Positions 36,262 through 47,820 are shown, counted from the first letter of the stretch. The stretch is 64,000 bases of DNA from Trifolium pratense (GCF_020283565.1 NC_060059.1:13585501-13649500), one strand, 5' to 3'. A program made the numbers and translations. Notes: generated from the letters alone by a model not told the origin.

Positions 36262-36719
36262 TGAAGGAGAATGCAATTTACCTTACAAAATCTATACTTA
36301 TTTTTCCCCGGACCATAAATGAAGTCATTCACAACCTTATTTCCATCAGATTCCTGTTACAATTGAAATTAGAATTTAGGTATTTGAAATGAGTTAAAAA
36401 ATAGAGTAACACAGATTCAGAATTTCAGATAAATACCATATTGGAGAGTAATTCATCTCTGTAAGGTCGATCAAAACCACTAACTCGAAGGAAATGAGAG
36501 TACAAAGGCTCATCAAGAACTTCAATGTCATCTCTCTAAGTTCAAACAAACAAACATAGTTTCACATTTCACATATAACTGAATTGAATTAGGAAAATTG
36601 AAAACAAAAAAATGAAGATGAAGATGATGATGATGATTACCTGAGAGAAAGAGTACATGAGACTTGTACTGAGAGATCTTGGAGCAGACCATGAGTGAAT
36701 CACTTCAACCTCTTCCATG
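28633..36719 (-). CDS. Sulfotransferase-like / class IV aminotransferase fusion (BCAT-like protein)
   Basis: Nineteen exons give 553 aa: 36719-36642, 36535-36437, 36353-36282, 35024-34932, 34781-34644, 33502-33444, 33286-33184, 32906-32718, 32606-32506, 32260-32206, 32023-31937, 31499-31448, 31249-31164, 30899-30846, 30396-30313, 29931-29860, 29487-29407, 28949-28914, 28755-28633. All junctions are in frame. Residues 1 to about 215 resemble a P-loop sulfotransferase fold ([25 protein letters not shown]). Residues 265-553 are a PLP fold-type IV aminotransferase: [17 protein letters not shown], Lys409 in [10 protein letters not shown] as the probable PLP Schiff-base lysine, SETNATN with Glu444, and [11 protein letters not shown]. 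Length and layout match the Arabidopsis branched-chain-aminotransferase-like proteins At3g05190/At5g27410. No transit peptide is evident. The substrate is unknown. Introns carry a SINE, a TRIM-like relic and two micro-insertions. Confidence 0.93.
30176..30223 (-). mobile_element. A-tract micro-insertion in an aminotransferase-like intron
   Basis: AATCAAGAGCCTAGGAGTT (30176-30194) and the same 19 bp with one change (30205-30223) flank TTTTTTGAAC, which is GTTC plus A6 on the minus strand. Confidence 0.5.
31831..31886 (-). mobile_element. A-tract micro-insertion in an aminotransferase-like intron
   Basis: GAATCTTAGAATTATT is exact at 31831-31846 and 31871-31886, around a 24-bp T-rich spacer ending GAAACAA (TTGTTTC plus A-tract on the minus strand). 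Confidence 0.55.
33560..33793 (-). mobile_element. TRIM-like retroelement relic in an intron
   Basis: On the minus strand it begins with TTGGTGTCAGAGC (33781-33793, a tRNA-Met primer-binding-site variant) and ends ...GTTGAGTTAGGCCCAATCC. Shared blocks with 46008-46215 include CTATCAGG, AGCCCAATAGT and GGGTTGAGTTAGG. It is too short for coding capacity. Confidence 0.5.
34204..34250 (+). other. G-run cluster, possible G-quadruplex
   Basis: GGGGGGGTGGGGGGG is followed 20-30 bases later by another run of seven G, in otherwise AT-rich intron DNA. It lies on the non-transcribed sense of the minus-strand aminotransferase-like gene, so the pre-mRNA would be C-rich. Confidence 0.5.
35273..35454 (+). 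mobile_element. tRNA-derived SINE in an aminotransferase-like intron
   Basis: It has an A-box-like CAAGTGGTTAATGAACTCC, a B box GAGTTCGATTAC, body text TTCTTGGCCAGAGATTAC and ...TTGGAACCAGATG, and an A11 tail. It is flanked by GTAAGGATGAG (35262-35272) and GTATGGATGAG (35455-35465), 10 of 11 matching. It is inserted opposite to the host gene. Confidence 0.75.
36215..36259. repeat. (TA)n microsatellite in an intron
   Basis: About 22 TA units lie roughly 20 bp from the donor of the third exon of the aminotransferase-like gene. Confidence 0.95.
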
Positions 36720-37829
36720 GATTAGATTATTTTCAGTGAAAATTCGAAATCGATTATTTTATGGTTTTTTGAGGAATGGAATCGAGGTAATTTAAGCTAT
36801 ACTGAGAGAGGAAAAAGACGAACTTATAATTATGGTAATAAATAAGTGATTAATGCTATATTGAATCCTCGTAAATAGTAGTAGTGGTAGCGTTTTTCTA
36901 ATTTTGAGTTGAAGTTAATAGTTGCATTCTGTTTACTCATAACGATACTAAAAGTCAAACTACTTACAATTGGAGAAATTGATGAAAATCGCTTTCCGTA
37001 ATCATCATAAAAATCAATTCCTGCATAATCTGTTTTTATTTTTTTTAAGATGGATAAGTGGAGTGTTCTGGGGTTCGAACCCTGACGCCTACAATCCGAT
37101 TTTATCTTACTACCACTTAATTAATTGCATATAATATTAGTGTACTTCCTCTGGTCTCATATATAAATAAGGTAAATGCTAACGAAAGTCTCAGACACTC
37201 TTTAAGACATTGAATAGTAAGTATTTTATGAAAATGTGTAAACTCAACGCATTAAAAATTGTAATGTTTAATTTTTTAAATAAAAAATTTTTTTAAATGA
37301 AATGTTTACGGAGTATTCGGGTAGTCATTAGCAAGATCCTATAAATAAAAACACTTTTTTAAATTCAGTAATGCATATAGCCCAAATTATAGATAAGAAA
37401 ACTAACCATATAACCCAAATTATAGATAAGATACATATTCGTGCCCAAATTATACTTTTTTAAACTCTTTGTCTCACTAAAATAAGTAATGCATCTGTAA
37501 CACTTTATAAGCAAAAATATACTTTTTAGATTCATTGTATATTTAACGTATTTTATCCATATAATATAGACCAGATAAGATACATAGTATTTTTTTAATG
37601 ATTCAAAAATGGTAAAATAAGAAAACGTTTTTCCTCCCAGACAACCTCTTTCTAATTTTCTCAAGCAACGATATCCACAACGAATAACGGCGAGGATTAT
37701 CCTCTAATAGGAAGACCTGGATAGATAAAAGGAATCCGACCAATTTTACAATTCACCACCAACGATGCATCGAACAACCAATTACTGTACGCATTAACAT
37801 CCACTAGCATATTCGTATGAAAATTAACT

Positions 37830-37865
37830 TTCAACCCCACCGTCAAAAAAAAAAATTCAACCCCA
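37830..37865 (+). mobile_element. A-tract micro-insertion with 10-bp duplication
   Basis: TTCAACCCCA at 37830-37839 and 37856-37865 flanks CCGTC followed by 11 A. Confidence 0.55.
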
Positions 37866-38095
37866 ACAATAGTACAATGGAACATAAAAAGAAGTTTGGA
37901 ATTAGAGATGTTATGTTGAATATGAAGACAAGATTAGACTGCAATAGATATGAATGCGATGTGGAATTTTGTTACGTATAAAGAGTTTTTTTATACATGT
38001 TCTTACTTTCACTCCTTTCAACTTTCGGTTTCACGTGTTTTTATACAAATTTGGAGAAAATTAAGGAATGTTAAGAAACTCAATACTCCTTCCGG

Positions 38096-38347
38096 TCTCT
38101 TTTGTAAGCAAATATGTTCATTTGCATACTTATTAAGAAGTTACTTTTTTGTCTTGATTTTATGTAAATTTCTATTACAATTCCTAAAATGACCTTAAAT
38201 TTGCATTGAAACTCTACAATCATTTTAAAAAGTAGAACAATTAATGAGGATAATTTTGGAAGAATAACATTAAATAAACTTGATTTTGGTAACTTAATAG
38301 GCCAAAAGTTTTTTTTGACTTTTGCTTATAAATAAGGCCGGAGGGAG
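38096..38347. mobile_element. Stowaway-like MITE
   Basis: The inverted ends CTCCTTCCGGTCTCTTTTG and CTTATAAATAAGGCCGGAGG are flanked by TA (38094-38095 and 38348-38349). It is 252 bp. Confidence 0.8.
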
Positions 38348-39103
38348 TATAAAAATATCCATCTAAAAGTATCTGCATTTAACTTTGTAAAAGTTAAGAT
38401 ATTACTTTTTCCGATATAATTTTTTCACTTTTGAGTTTTTTAACATGTGCCCGACACATATTAGCAAGATCCTACAAATTTAAAGAATAAAATACTACTG
38501 GTCTATATATAAAAAAGTCACACATTTTAAGATATATTAATTGCTTATTTGAATGTTGTGCCCTTATTTAATATTTAATGGAAATGCATATAAGTGGTCC
38601 AGTATTCTCAAGAGCATAAATTTTAAAATATTAAAATATTTTCTCTCCCTCAAATCCTTTACTCTTGGAGGAAATCTAAACTTGGCTCAATAAAGATTTT
38701 TCGGATCCTCTCCAAGGAAGAGAGGATCCAAATCCATATTTTTCTCTACTCTCAGATATCCTCCATTTCCCTCTGTTAGTTGTAGTAACTAACCAAAAGT
38801 ACACTTACAACAAGTCTTTGTTTGCATTATCGTTTTATTCGCATATTACTGACAAATCGGTTTGTGAACATATGAACATCTTCAAATCAAAAGCATTAAA
38901 AGGCAAAAGCATTTTCTTTGGTCAGTATGAGCGATGCTATAGTTGTTTGTAATATACAGTAAACTCGGCTAAAAATTCCAATAATATGCGCTTTCAAATA
39001 TCATAACTCAAATATCACATGTATCGTATAATTGTAAGTAAACAAAGCATCCGCACAAGTGAACAAGAGAATGAAAACAAAACAGGTAGTATTTGCTTGC
39101 GTT

Positions 39104-42100
39104 TCAAGAAAGATCCTCTTCAGCGGGCGGTGAACCAGGAACAACTGGAACGAAACCTCTACCACCAAATATAGGTCTCATAAACTTATCATCGAATTTC
39201 CTCCAGAAGTAGTGAACCGTAGTAGTAGGATAACGTATCATCAATCTGAAGCTACTTTGTCTGTGAAATGCTTGATTATTGCTTTGGTTGATGGAACAAT
39301 TGCTTTCTAGAAATAATAATCTCAGATCCTCTTGAATATCAGTGGAATCGGAAATTGATGGTTTTGAATGCCTTAACTTCACAGCCTTAATCAAAGGCTT
39401 TGTTATAGAACCAAATACCTGTTTGCATTTTGTGAAGCTACCAAATTAGTATTTATTTGATCCTAATGCAATTCATATTATTTACATGTATTTCACATTT
39501 ATGTGATCCTAATGCAATTGATATGAAACTTACCACAGTACTGAATAAGACAAGGATTATAGTTGAAGTGATCATCAAAGAGTCTTCAGCCGATGCCATC
39601 TTAGATTTTGAAAACTGCATTTGAAAGCAGCACAGATCAAATGCCTAATTTACAATTACAATAGAATTTTCAGCAAAGAATGAAGTTATCGCATGTGCTT
39701 GCCTGGTTATAAGACAATGCAATGGTTACTGCGCCTCTCATTAGGCCTGCCCACCATATTATAAACTGACATTTTGAACAGTTTAACAGAAATTCAGTGA
39801 GGTTAGGTGAAAACGTTGAAACTCGAGGGAAGTAGAAGCAAACAGTAATCAATGAAGATGAAGTACTAACATAAACACAGAAAACAGATACGATACTGAC
39901 ACGCCAACACTGATAATATTTAAAGAAAATAGAAGTAAGACAGTATAATCACCTGCGAACGAAACTCAATTTTGGTGCTCTCTCTTGTTTTGGTGCAATT
40001 TGCAAGGTTTGCTATAGGGAAAACAAAAGCTGCTCTTCCAATCAAAACTAATGCAATCAAAGTTGAGCTGACAGCAACTGAAGTTCCTATGCTGCTCCAA
40101 CATAATAATGTGTTAAGAAAATGATTAACATTGAAAACAGAATAATTAACCGTTGGTTTATTATTTGGTAGTGTACATTATGAAAAGAATTTGAACTTTA
40201 TGAACACTTGAGAGAAAACTTCAAGCTACCTGGCTTTGCTTCGTTTCCATTTGTCAATGTCGAAAGCATCCATGCCAACATATAGAAATATAAAGGTTTC
40301 AGCTATGAATGATATAGTTGCAAAAGCGTGCCTGAAATTGCAAAAGTATTTCATAAATTAAGATTTGATGTGATTTAGATGTTTAACACTTTAACTAACT
40401 TTTTTCTATTTCTATACAAATTTATTTGTTTAATTAAGATTCAACGCAATAAGTACTAATTTTAATAAATGGAAAAGGAAATGATTTTAATAAATTTGAT
40501 ATTATGTTTGTAATTGGCATTACTTTCACATCTTAACAAATTGATCAACATTAATATGTACTAATTTTTCTCAGATAAAAAGTTTAAGATTGTGCCTTAC
40601 TTTGTTGTTGTCCTTGAGCTTTCGGTAACGTTGTGCCATGTGTAGTGTGACATAACAATGCCACAGAAGAAAATTGTCAAAATTCCACTGAGATTTAAGA
40701 GCTGCAAAAGCAACACAAATGTATCTTTAAATTATAAACTGAATCTGTGTCAAAAAAATAAAATTATAAACTGAATCATTGCATTTATAATGCTATTTGC
40801 CAGTTAGAATTTTTTCTTCTTACCCTCTTTTTAGAAAATAAAACAATATAATGAAGTATAATAATCAATTAAAATGTTTTTGTAGATAGTGATTTTGTAC
40901 CTCAGCGATCATATATGACAAATATGCCATTAACATCATAAGTGCAACCTCGCGATCGGTAGAGTGCCTGAAAATGAAAGGAGCAGTGTCAGGTTGAGCA
41001 CCATTGAGACTTTTTTAATCATTTGTGACTCTATATAGGACCAATTTAAGAATTCAAATAAACTGTAACGACATATAAAACTGCGCATTCTGTCAAAACC
41101 GTCTTTTCAATGTGTATTCATATGAACTTTTACAAGCAAAGGAAACTCATACCTTCCAAAGTAAAGTGTTTTAATAATATAAGCACTTAAAAGTCCAACC
41201 TGAAAAAGTCATCATATAGCAAGTCATAATAGAACCGTGACTCTACAGATTTAAAATTTTATTTCAATTTGAACTTACTGCTATGCCAAGGGCAGTACTG
41301 GTGCAAAAGAGGTAAAGGAAGGTCCCCAACAATTTCAAAACTGTAATAGCATTGATGCTTCTGAAGTCAAGTGATTGAACTGAATTGAAAAGAACAATAG
41401 ATGTAGCATCATTTACTACTCCTTCGCCAAACACAATGCTGTAAAGAAAAGGCGTTTCATCTTGACTCAGAACCTTCGTCACAAAAGGAAAAGAAAGGCA
41501 TTAAAATATCAACATATAAATTTTGTTATGTAAATTTATTATGTTTAAGCTGAGGTTAGAATATTATATACCTGTAATGTACAAACTGAGTCAGTTGCTG
41601 ACAATATGGCCCCAATGGCTTCACCATTCACGAACAATCAGAAACGGAAGACGATGATTAGATTGAGAGAGAAAGATAAAGATATACAGAAGTTGCTTTT
41701 AAATATAGACCGTCTCACCTAGATGATCTTTTATGTCGAGGTTAGTTATTCCAATCGTATTAAAGAGCAGAAAGGCACCTAGAGAAATTGAAGAAATAGA
41801 AAACTATGAGTATTTCTAGCAAATGTTTATCATCAGCTTTTGGCTTTTGAGGTTCAGAATATTGAAACAATTTGAAACTCGAGGGTTGCGAGAAAATGAT
41901 CTTACCAAGAGATATAAGACAGAAAGAAATAACTGTTCCGAGGACTCCAAACAGAAGTATAGTAGTGAAATTCCTGAAGAACTGTTTCTTCTTGACTTGG
42001 AAACTGAAATGGAATTAAAAAATTATGAAGTAAATAAATAAAGATATAGAGAAGGATGATCCAACTCACTTGTATAGTTGTTCTGAGCTTAATATGGATG

Positions 42101-42536
42101 ATCCCGTGGCTTCCCCCTCGTGAGTCGTGACCCAACAATAAAGTTACAGAAGGATGACATTTATCATACTTACCCGGCATTGAAAATGATTGGTGGAAGC
42201 AAGTAAAGAAAGAACAAGTCTTCGTTGAATATTAAAATCTCGGTACTATGGAATTTGGTCACCAACAATACCACCACTCCAGAACACAAACCCTGCATAC
42301 AAGAATATTTTGAGATAGTATTACAAAGCTGCATAATTGTAAGTGGAGAGAAGATGAAGAATGAGTTGAGTTTGTACAAGAAGGAGAGAAGTGATGGATT
42401 CATTGGCCCATCGATTCTCTTCAAGAAGGTGGCCAACGATGATGCAAGCGCAAAGGAGTGCGAAGAATACACAAAGTGCAACTATTGCGCTTGTGCTCAG
42501 ATATGAAGTTGAAGAATCAAGTGGTGAGGGTAACAT
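39104..42536 (-). CDS. NHX: Vacuolar-type Na+(K+)/H+ antiporter, NHX class I
   Basis: Fourteen exons give 530 aa: 42536-42378, 42292-42174, 42003-41906, 41778-41719, 41618-41572, 41473-41279, 41199-41153, 40967-40901, 40701-40601, 40331-40230, 40091-39953, 39765-39703, 39614-39534, 39418-39104. The protein exchanges cytosolic Na+ or K+ for luminal H+, in this class normally at the tonoplast. LFFLYLLPPI (79-88) is the amiloride-binding motif. ATDSVCTLQ with Asp155 and GEGVVNDATS with Asn182-Asp183 are the ion-binding core. WWAGLMRGAV is the conserved late membrane segment. There are about 10-12 hydrophobic segments and a cytosolic tail ending FGGRGFVPVVPGSP. The length is normal for NHX1-4. 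The intron after the WWAGLMRGAV exon uses a GC donor (CAG|GCAAGC). All other introns are GT-AG. One intron holds an LTR fragment and another a micro-insertion. Which of NHX1-4 is closest cannot be settled here. Confidence 0.95.
40729..40777 (+). mobile_element. A-tract micro-insertion in an NHX intron
   Basis: AAATTATAAACTGAATC is exact at 40729-40745 and 40761-40777, around TGTGTCAAAAAAATA. Confidence 0.6.
42075..42135 (+). mobile_element. LTR-like fragment in NHX intron 2
   Basis: GATGATCCCGTGGCTTCCCC and CGTGA...GACCCAACA match the last 60 bp of the putative solo LTR at 19102-19283. Confidence 0.4.
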
Positions 42537-43748
42537 AGCTATCTTAAGCCTTCACTCACGCAGGTTATGAATGAGTAAACATTTTGTTTTTAGATGATTA
42601 TAAGAAAATGGAGTGAGTTTTTAATAATGTTAGTTCACTTGGTTCTATATACTACCAACTAAAATAACTGTCATATGTTTAAGAATTTGAATTTCAATAA
42701 TTGAATGATGTGTGAAAATGGTGTGGGAGTTTGGTTGTTGAGCATGACAAGTAACAACCAGTCTTATATTTTTGTTTTATTTGGTTGAAATGAAATGTCT
42801 TTCAATATTAAGAGTCATCTAACAGTCTGATTTATGACTTGATGAAACAAACTTGATATTTTGTATCTCCTTTTCTTATTAATAATGTTACTACTTGTCA
42901 CTCATAACTTGATGGCATTGATATTTCTATGCAAGTAGTTTTAGTTTGCTCCAAGATGCGACACAAAAGTGATTTATGGTTTGTGATCATACCGTAAATC
43001 TGTAACTTTGTGCAAGTTAAGAAGTTCTGCATCGAGTTCAGTATAATCATAACATTGAAAGGTTTGTGCACCTAAAAAAGTTCTGCCTCGAGTTCATTAT
43101 TATCATAACATTGGAAGGTTTAAGCAGTTTTACACTCATTATGGAGATGAATAATTTTATTTTGACATCGTCAATATGATAAATAATAGATAATGGATGG
43201 GTGGTTTAAGAATAAATAATAGACTCACGTTCGGACGCACCGGTATCCTGCTAGTTCCATACAAAAAAAAAAGTGACTATGGTTCATACTTTAGTGATGG
43301 AGAAAAATACTAACTTAGTATCGTCTCGTATTAAATGTCATTTATTTATGCCATGTGATAAAATTCTTGATCATGCATGATGCATCACAAGTAGAGAATG
43401 GCTACAAATTAGAAAGAAGCATTGATAGGGAAGCTAGAAACAGTGCACAAGCGATTATAATAGTATAAGAAGTTACTATTCTTACCATATAATTGAATGA
43501 TTAACTGTTTATCACATTAATGGCTTACATAGATACTACAACATTCTCAACTCTCTTCAGCTTCAAACTCAACTTTAGAGTGTGAAGCAGGTGAACAGAT
43601 CTCCAGCTGTCTTCGGCTCTTCACACTAAGAAATTGGTGATCTTCTATACTCCATCATGTTGATATATGAATCTCGACTTAAAATAGCGAACAATGTTAC
43701 ATGATACAAAAATGTTGGCATACCCAGTTACAAAATTTCAAGACATGG
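42537..43748. other. Intergenic DNA between NHX and the PsbP-domain gene
   Basis: It covers the NHX promoter side and the 3' UTR of the PsbP-domain gene. A short internal repeat (AAGTTCTGCATCGAGTTCA at about 43020 and AAGTTCTGCCTCGAGTTCA at about 43079, each followed by ATAACATTG-AAGGTTT) is a tandem duplication of about 55-60 bp. No other gene was seen. Confidence 0.5.
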
Positions 43749-46700
43749 CTACAGAATTGTCAATGATATAGCAGCAGAACGGAGTTTTACACCATCAGTG
43801 TCCCACTTGGACTGTGGTGCAGTTGCACCAGCAATAACAACCTATATAATAAAATGACACGATAATTTATTTTTCTGTATTTTATGTTCTTTAAAATATA
43901 GAAATGATCAGCAGATATCACCGGTTTGGATCCCCTTATGTGTGGATTTCACATGAGGGGTCAAATAGGGGATCCACCGTCAAAATCCACGTGGGACAAA
44001 TTCAACGAGTTTTAATGGTGAGATCCTCCACTTGACTGCCTCATGTGAAACACTCACCTAAGGTGGATTCAAATCATGTATCACCACAGAAATGAGAGAA
44101 TTTGCTTTATTGGTAACTAGGTCGACTAGCGAGAGTTTGTGACACATGATATAATCCTGGCATTGTATACCTAACTTGATATGGATGTGTTAGTAAAGTG
44201 CATAGCAACAAACCTTTCCACCTCTTGCACCTGCCATCAATGCTAAGTGCAGATCATCTCTACCAAATTCATAGAAATAGTAAGTCCTGAAATTAGAAAA
44301 GTCGTCACTGATTTGGAATTTGGTGTAACAGAAAAGCTCAAAGTAGCAAGTCCAGATGACATAAAATTTGCTTAAAAGATTAATACACGTACAGAGGTTT
44401 CTAAACTAGCATTTTGACAAAAAAAAAAAGAAGGAGAAAGCATATCCTGAAAGTGATTATTTATAGGCCAGATGTTCTTTTCTTGGATAATTTGTTTCCT
44501 TTTTAAAAAAATAAAAAAGGAAACTACTTTAGGTAGAAATAGTTCAAGTCAGTTGAAAATGAGCTTACCTAAAACCACTTTCTTCCTTAATTTTTATTGA
44601 TCTTGCAGAGTATACTTTTGACCCTCCTGCATGTACATCGAGGGCGAAATGAGACACCGAAATCAAGAACTAGGAGTAAAGAGAAAGAGCAATGAAGTAC
44701 TCACATTCATATCATTTACGTAACTAATTGTTAGGGAATAACAATCTATAGCATAAAGATAAACTTAGAGTAGAACTAACTTCATTACGAATCTACAAAC
44801 TCATGCACAAGTTAAAACAAAATTGCACCTGGAATAAATAATTTTGCTGCTTCCTTCAAGGAGCCTAAACCGGTTATATCCTGAGCCTACTACAATGAAG
44901 AATATGTAAGTTCCTTCCTTGAGCTTATATCAAGAATAAAAAACAGGACTACTGGATCTAATCTATGTTACAGTGACTTGGGCATATTATAAATCCAACG
45001 GCGCTGATATATATACATGTTCTCCTTAGAGAATGACATTATGAGAGATTATGAAAACTAAAATTACACAAATCCCGATCTGTTGTCACAAATTACAAGG
45101 ACATGATCAGTTTGTCCATAACTTATTTTACATAAGCGAGGAATTTAACATAAGAATCAAAAAGTTTGTAATCCCAGTCCAAGTTCTTGAAAACCAATAA
45201 AAGGAAAAGTTTGCAAAACGAACCAGCTAGCAAAATTCCTTGCTTATCTTATCTATTACCAAACACTCAGCCATGGTCAAAATTGTATACCTTAGACATA
45301 AAATGGAGGGTGAATATACATGTTTGTGTAAGTAAAATAAAATGTCCTCGACTGTCTTATTACCTCTAAGAAGGTGATTTTAAGCTGACTGGATGGCCGA
45401 GTAATAACATTCAGAACCGCTAATCTGTTACAGTCATGGACAAAAAAATACTTATGTTTCCTTCTAAACATATCTGTTTGTGCATAATAAGAAAATAGGA
45501 AGTTAAGAGTTTGATAGTACACATTACCCATCTGAAGACACAAACCGTGCTACAACTTCCTTCTCCTTTGCCCTGTCCCCATAAAGAGACATTCCGGCAC
45601 TAAAATCCTAAAAGCAAATTGAAGATAAGCTCACTAAACTGAAAATTCCATATTGCTTCAATGTGATTTTGTATTTAAGACGCAAGTTCTTAAAAATGAA
45701 TTCCAAAGGTTCATTAGACAGATCAATCAGCAATATATGGCTTTGACACTCATCTTGTTCAGTCAATCGCAGTCATTAGTTTGTAAAGTTAGTTTACAGC
45801 TAGTCACTGATGTTAGCTTTCTGTTAATTGAGGTTTATTATTGGACAAGATTCTGTTAATTGAGATGTTTAGTAAATTTCGCAAACAGTTAGCTGATTAC
45901 TTGTAATCCTCACAATTCAATTCAATCCAATGAGAATTGTTTTTTTTTTTTTTTTTTTTTTTTGCATTCTCCCTCAATTTGTCATTAGTTTGCATTCTAA
46001 TTTTTTGCCGAGTTGAGTTAGGCCCAACTCAATAGTCTAAAATGGTATCAGAGTCTCCTCTGAGATGTTCCGCTATCAGGTTTTGCTATTGGACCACACA
46101 TCATTTATATCCATGTACCAAGCCCAATAGTATTGGGCGTGAGGGTGTGAGTGGCGACAATCCTCACCTTACAAGCCGGTTGTATAGGATTGAGTTAGGT
46201 CCAACCCAAAATTATAAGAAATAGAGTATGAAAAGTGTTTCTATAGCTTCAATTTGCAAACTCTACGACCCTTTATGGCTATATCATCAATCCAAACATA
46301 TCCTAATGCAATATGCTGTTACTAAAATCTAACTATTATAGACACCCAAATTTGCATATTTAGGAAATTATGATTAAAAAGCTATAAACTTGAATAGGAA
46401 TTTTGATGATTAATATTAAGCAAAACAGAGTTTGGTGAATGAATTTACCTCTGGTTCCATAACATCTTGAAACTCTGGTGGGACTCGAATAGCGAAACCA
46501 TTGCCAAAGAAACGGTACCAAGAAGTGGTGTTTTCAATGCTAGAAAGAATGGATTTTGGTGAAGAAGAAGAAGAAGAAGAAGAAGAAAGTTGAGGTGAAG
46601 ATAGAGCAGGTGGAGGAGTTAGGGAAATGGCAATGGAGAGTAAAGAAGTTTGGAGAATGAGATTGCGTTTGGAGGTGAGGTTATTGTTGAGGTTGCAAAT

Positions 46701-46808
46701 TATAGGTTTTGAAGTGAAAGAGATGAAGGATTTGGAATTGGCAGTGCCACCAAGATTAAGAAGGGCCATGAAAGGAAGCACATGATGGATTGGAGAGACA
46801 ATTATCAT
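43749..46808 (-). CDS. PsbP-domain thylakoid protein
   Basis: Seven exons give 260 aa: 46808-46449, 45607-45528, 45424-45364, 44886-44829, 44626-44569, 44286-44214, 43841-43749. All junctions are in frame. The first ATG is at 46808. A second ATG, giving MALLNLGG, lies 13 codons in and may be used instead. Residues 1-47 are Ser/Asn/Lys-rich, like a chloroplast transit peptide. Residues 50-70 (ILQTSLLSIAISLTPPPALS) look like a thylakoid-lumen signal, followed by a nine-Ser run (75-83) from a GAA/TTC repeat. Residues 98-260 form a PsbP/Mog1 fold: FFGNGFAIRVPPEFQDVMEP, DFSAGMSLYGDRA, ITFLEAQDITGLGSL, YYFYEFGRDD, KLRSAAISLTIL. It resembles the Arabidopsis PsbP family member recalled as At5g27390. 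These proteins assist photosystem complexes in the lumen, and the exact role is unknown. A (TA)-free GA-repeat and a MITE lie in or near its introns. Confidence 0.92.
43918..44085. mobile_element. MITE in the last intron of the PsbP-domain gene
   Basis: GGTTTGGATCCCC...TTTCACATGAGG at the left is repeated inverted as CCTCATGTGAAACAC...GGTGGATTCAAATC at the right. The target duplication was not resolved. Confidence 0.55.
46008..46215 (+). mobile_element. TRIM-like retroelement relic in intron 1
   Basis: TGGTATCAGAG (46043-46053) is a tRNA-Met primer-binding site. The following 160 bp, ending ...GGATTGAGTTAGGTCCAACC, match the relic at 33560-33793. It sits in intron 1 of the PsbP-domain gene, opposite to the gene. 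Confidence 0.55.
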
Positions 46809-47412
46809 CACTGTTTTTTGTTATTAAAAGATAGGATAGGATAATATTAATATGATGATGTAAAATATCATTTTCTTTTATATTTTAAGTTTTTTTTTAT
46901 TAAAAAAGTGTTTTTTTGACAAATTTTTAAGTGAATTTTTAAATACCTATAAAGGATAAAAAAATAAATAAGTGAATATAAGATGTTCATATAACTAACA
47001 CAACTTTGAGTGAAAGAAAAAAACAAAAAACTAACACCAACTCAAAAATATTATCTAGAAAGAAGGAAAATTATTTTAAGAGTTATTTATCATATAATTA
47101 ATAAAATTTATACAAACATTTGATTCATTTCAATGCATAAATCTTGTCTTCAAAGAAAATGTTATAGAAAAAGAGCTAGTCAAATATTATGACTAAATTT
47201 CTTTAAGATTATTTTTTCCAGACTCTTTTAACTGGACTATACTCATGTGAACTAATAGAATTATTGTTTTTAACATAAAAAAATAATTAAATTTGTATAT
47301 TAAAAATAAAAATATATATTAGTTATTTTTTTATAGATAAACGAAATAACAAACTATTAAAAATTTACACATATAAACTGAGGTAGGATTTGTGTACTAT
47401 ATATTGATTTTA

Positions 47413-47820
47413 GGCCTAATTAGTCTTTTGGTCCCTTAAAGATATTTTAGGTTTCGTAATAGTCCCATAAAGAAAAAAATGTCTGGATTGGTCCCTTAAA
47501 GACACATATGTTTCTCAATTGGTCATTTCCGTTAATTTTTTTATAAAAAACGTTAGTTTTAGTTGACTGAATTGTGGATGTCATTAAGTGTAACTGGTCC
47601 ACCAAAAACCTTATTAATTTTTAAAATTTTAACCAGTGGAATTTTTTGTTATATTTGGAGTTAAAATTTAACGAAAAGGACCAATATGGAAAACATATAT
47701 GTCTTTAAGGGACCAATCCGAACCTTTTTTTCTTTAAGGGACCAACCCGGACATTTTTTTATTTAAGGGACCATTGTAAAACCTAAAATGTCTTTAAGGG
47801 ACCAATAGACTAATTAAGCC
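47413..47820. mobile_element. Mutator-type MITE between divergent genes
   Basis: A 408-bp element with long inverted arms built of TTGGTCCCTTAAAGA/TCTTTAAGGGACCAA units. The ends are GGCCTAATTAGTC and GACTAATTAAGCC, and the exact 9-bp duplication TTGATTTTA is at 47404-47412 and 47821-47829. It lies between the PsbP-domain gene and TLP18.3, and so may affect either promoter. Confidence 0.85.

Larger units (their letters stand above)
36720..39103. other. Intergenic DNA between the aminotransferase-like and NHX genes
   Basis: It holds the promoter and 5' UTR of the aminotransferase-like gene and the 3' side of NHX. A SINE B-box fragment (GGGGTTCGAACCCTGA, about 37070-37087) is present. A split Stowaway-like end pair (37146-37170 / 37340-37355) seems to be interrupted by a second repeat. 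No further gene is supported. The open frame at 37365-37664 is AT-rich with no domain. Confidence 0.45.

Noticed and set aside
37365..37664. Minus-strand frame of 99 codons
   Set aside because: Tyr/Ile/Leu-rich translation of AT-rich DNA with a short tandem repeat (CCCAAATTATAGATAAGA). No domain.
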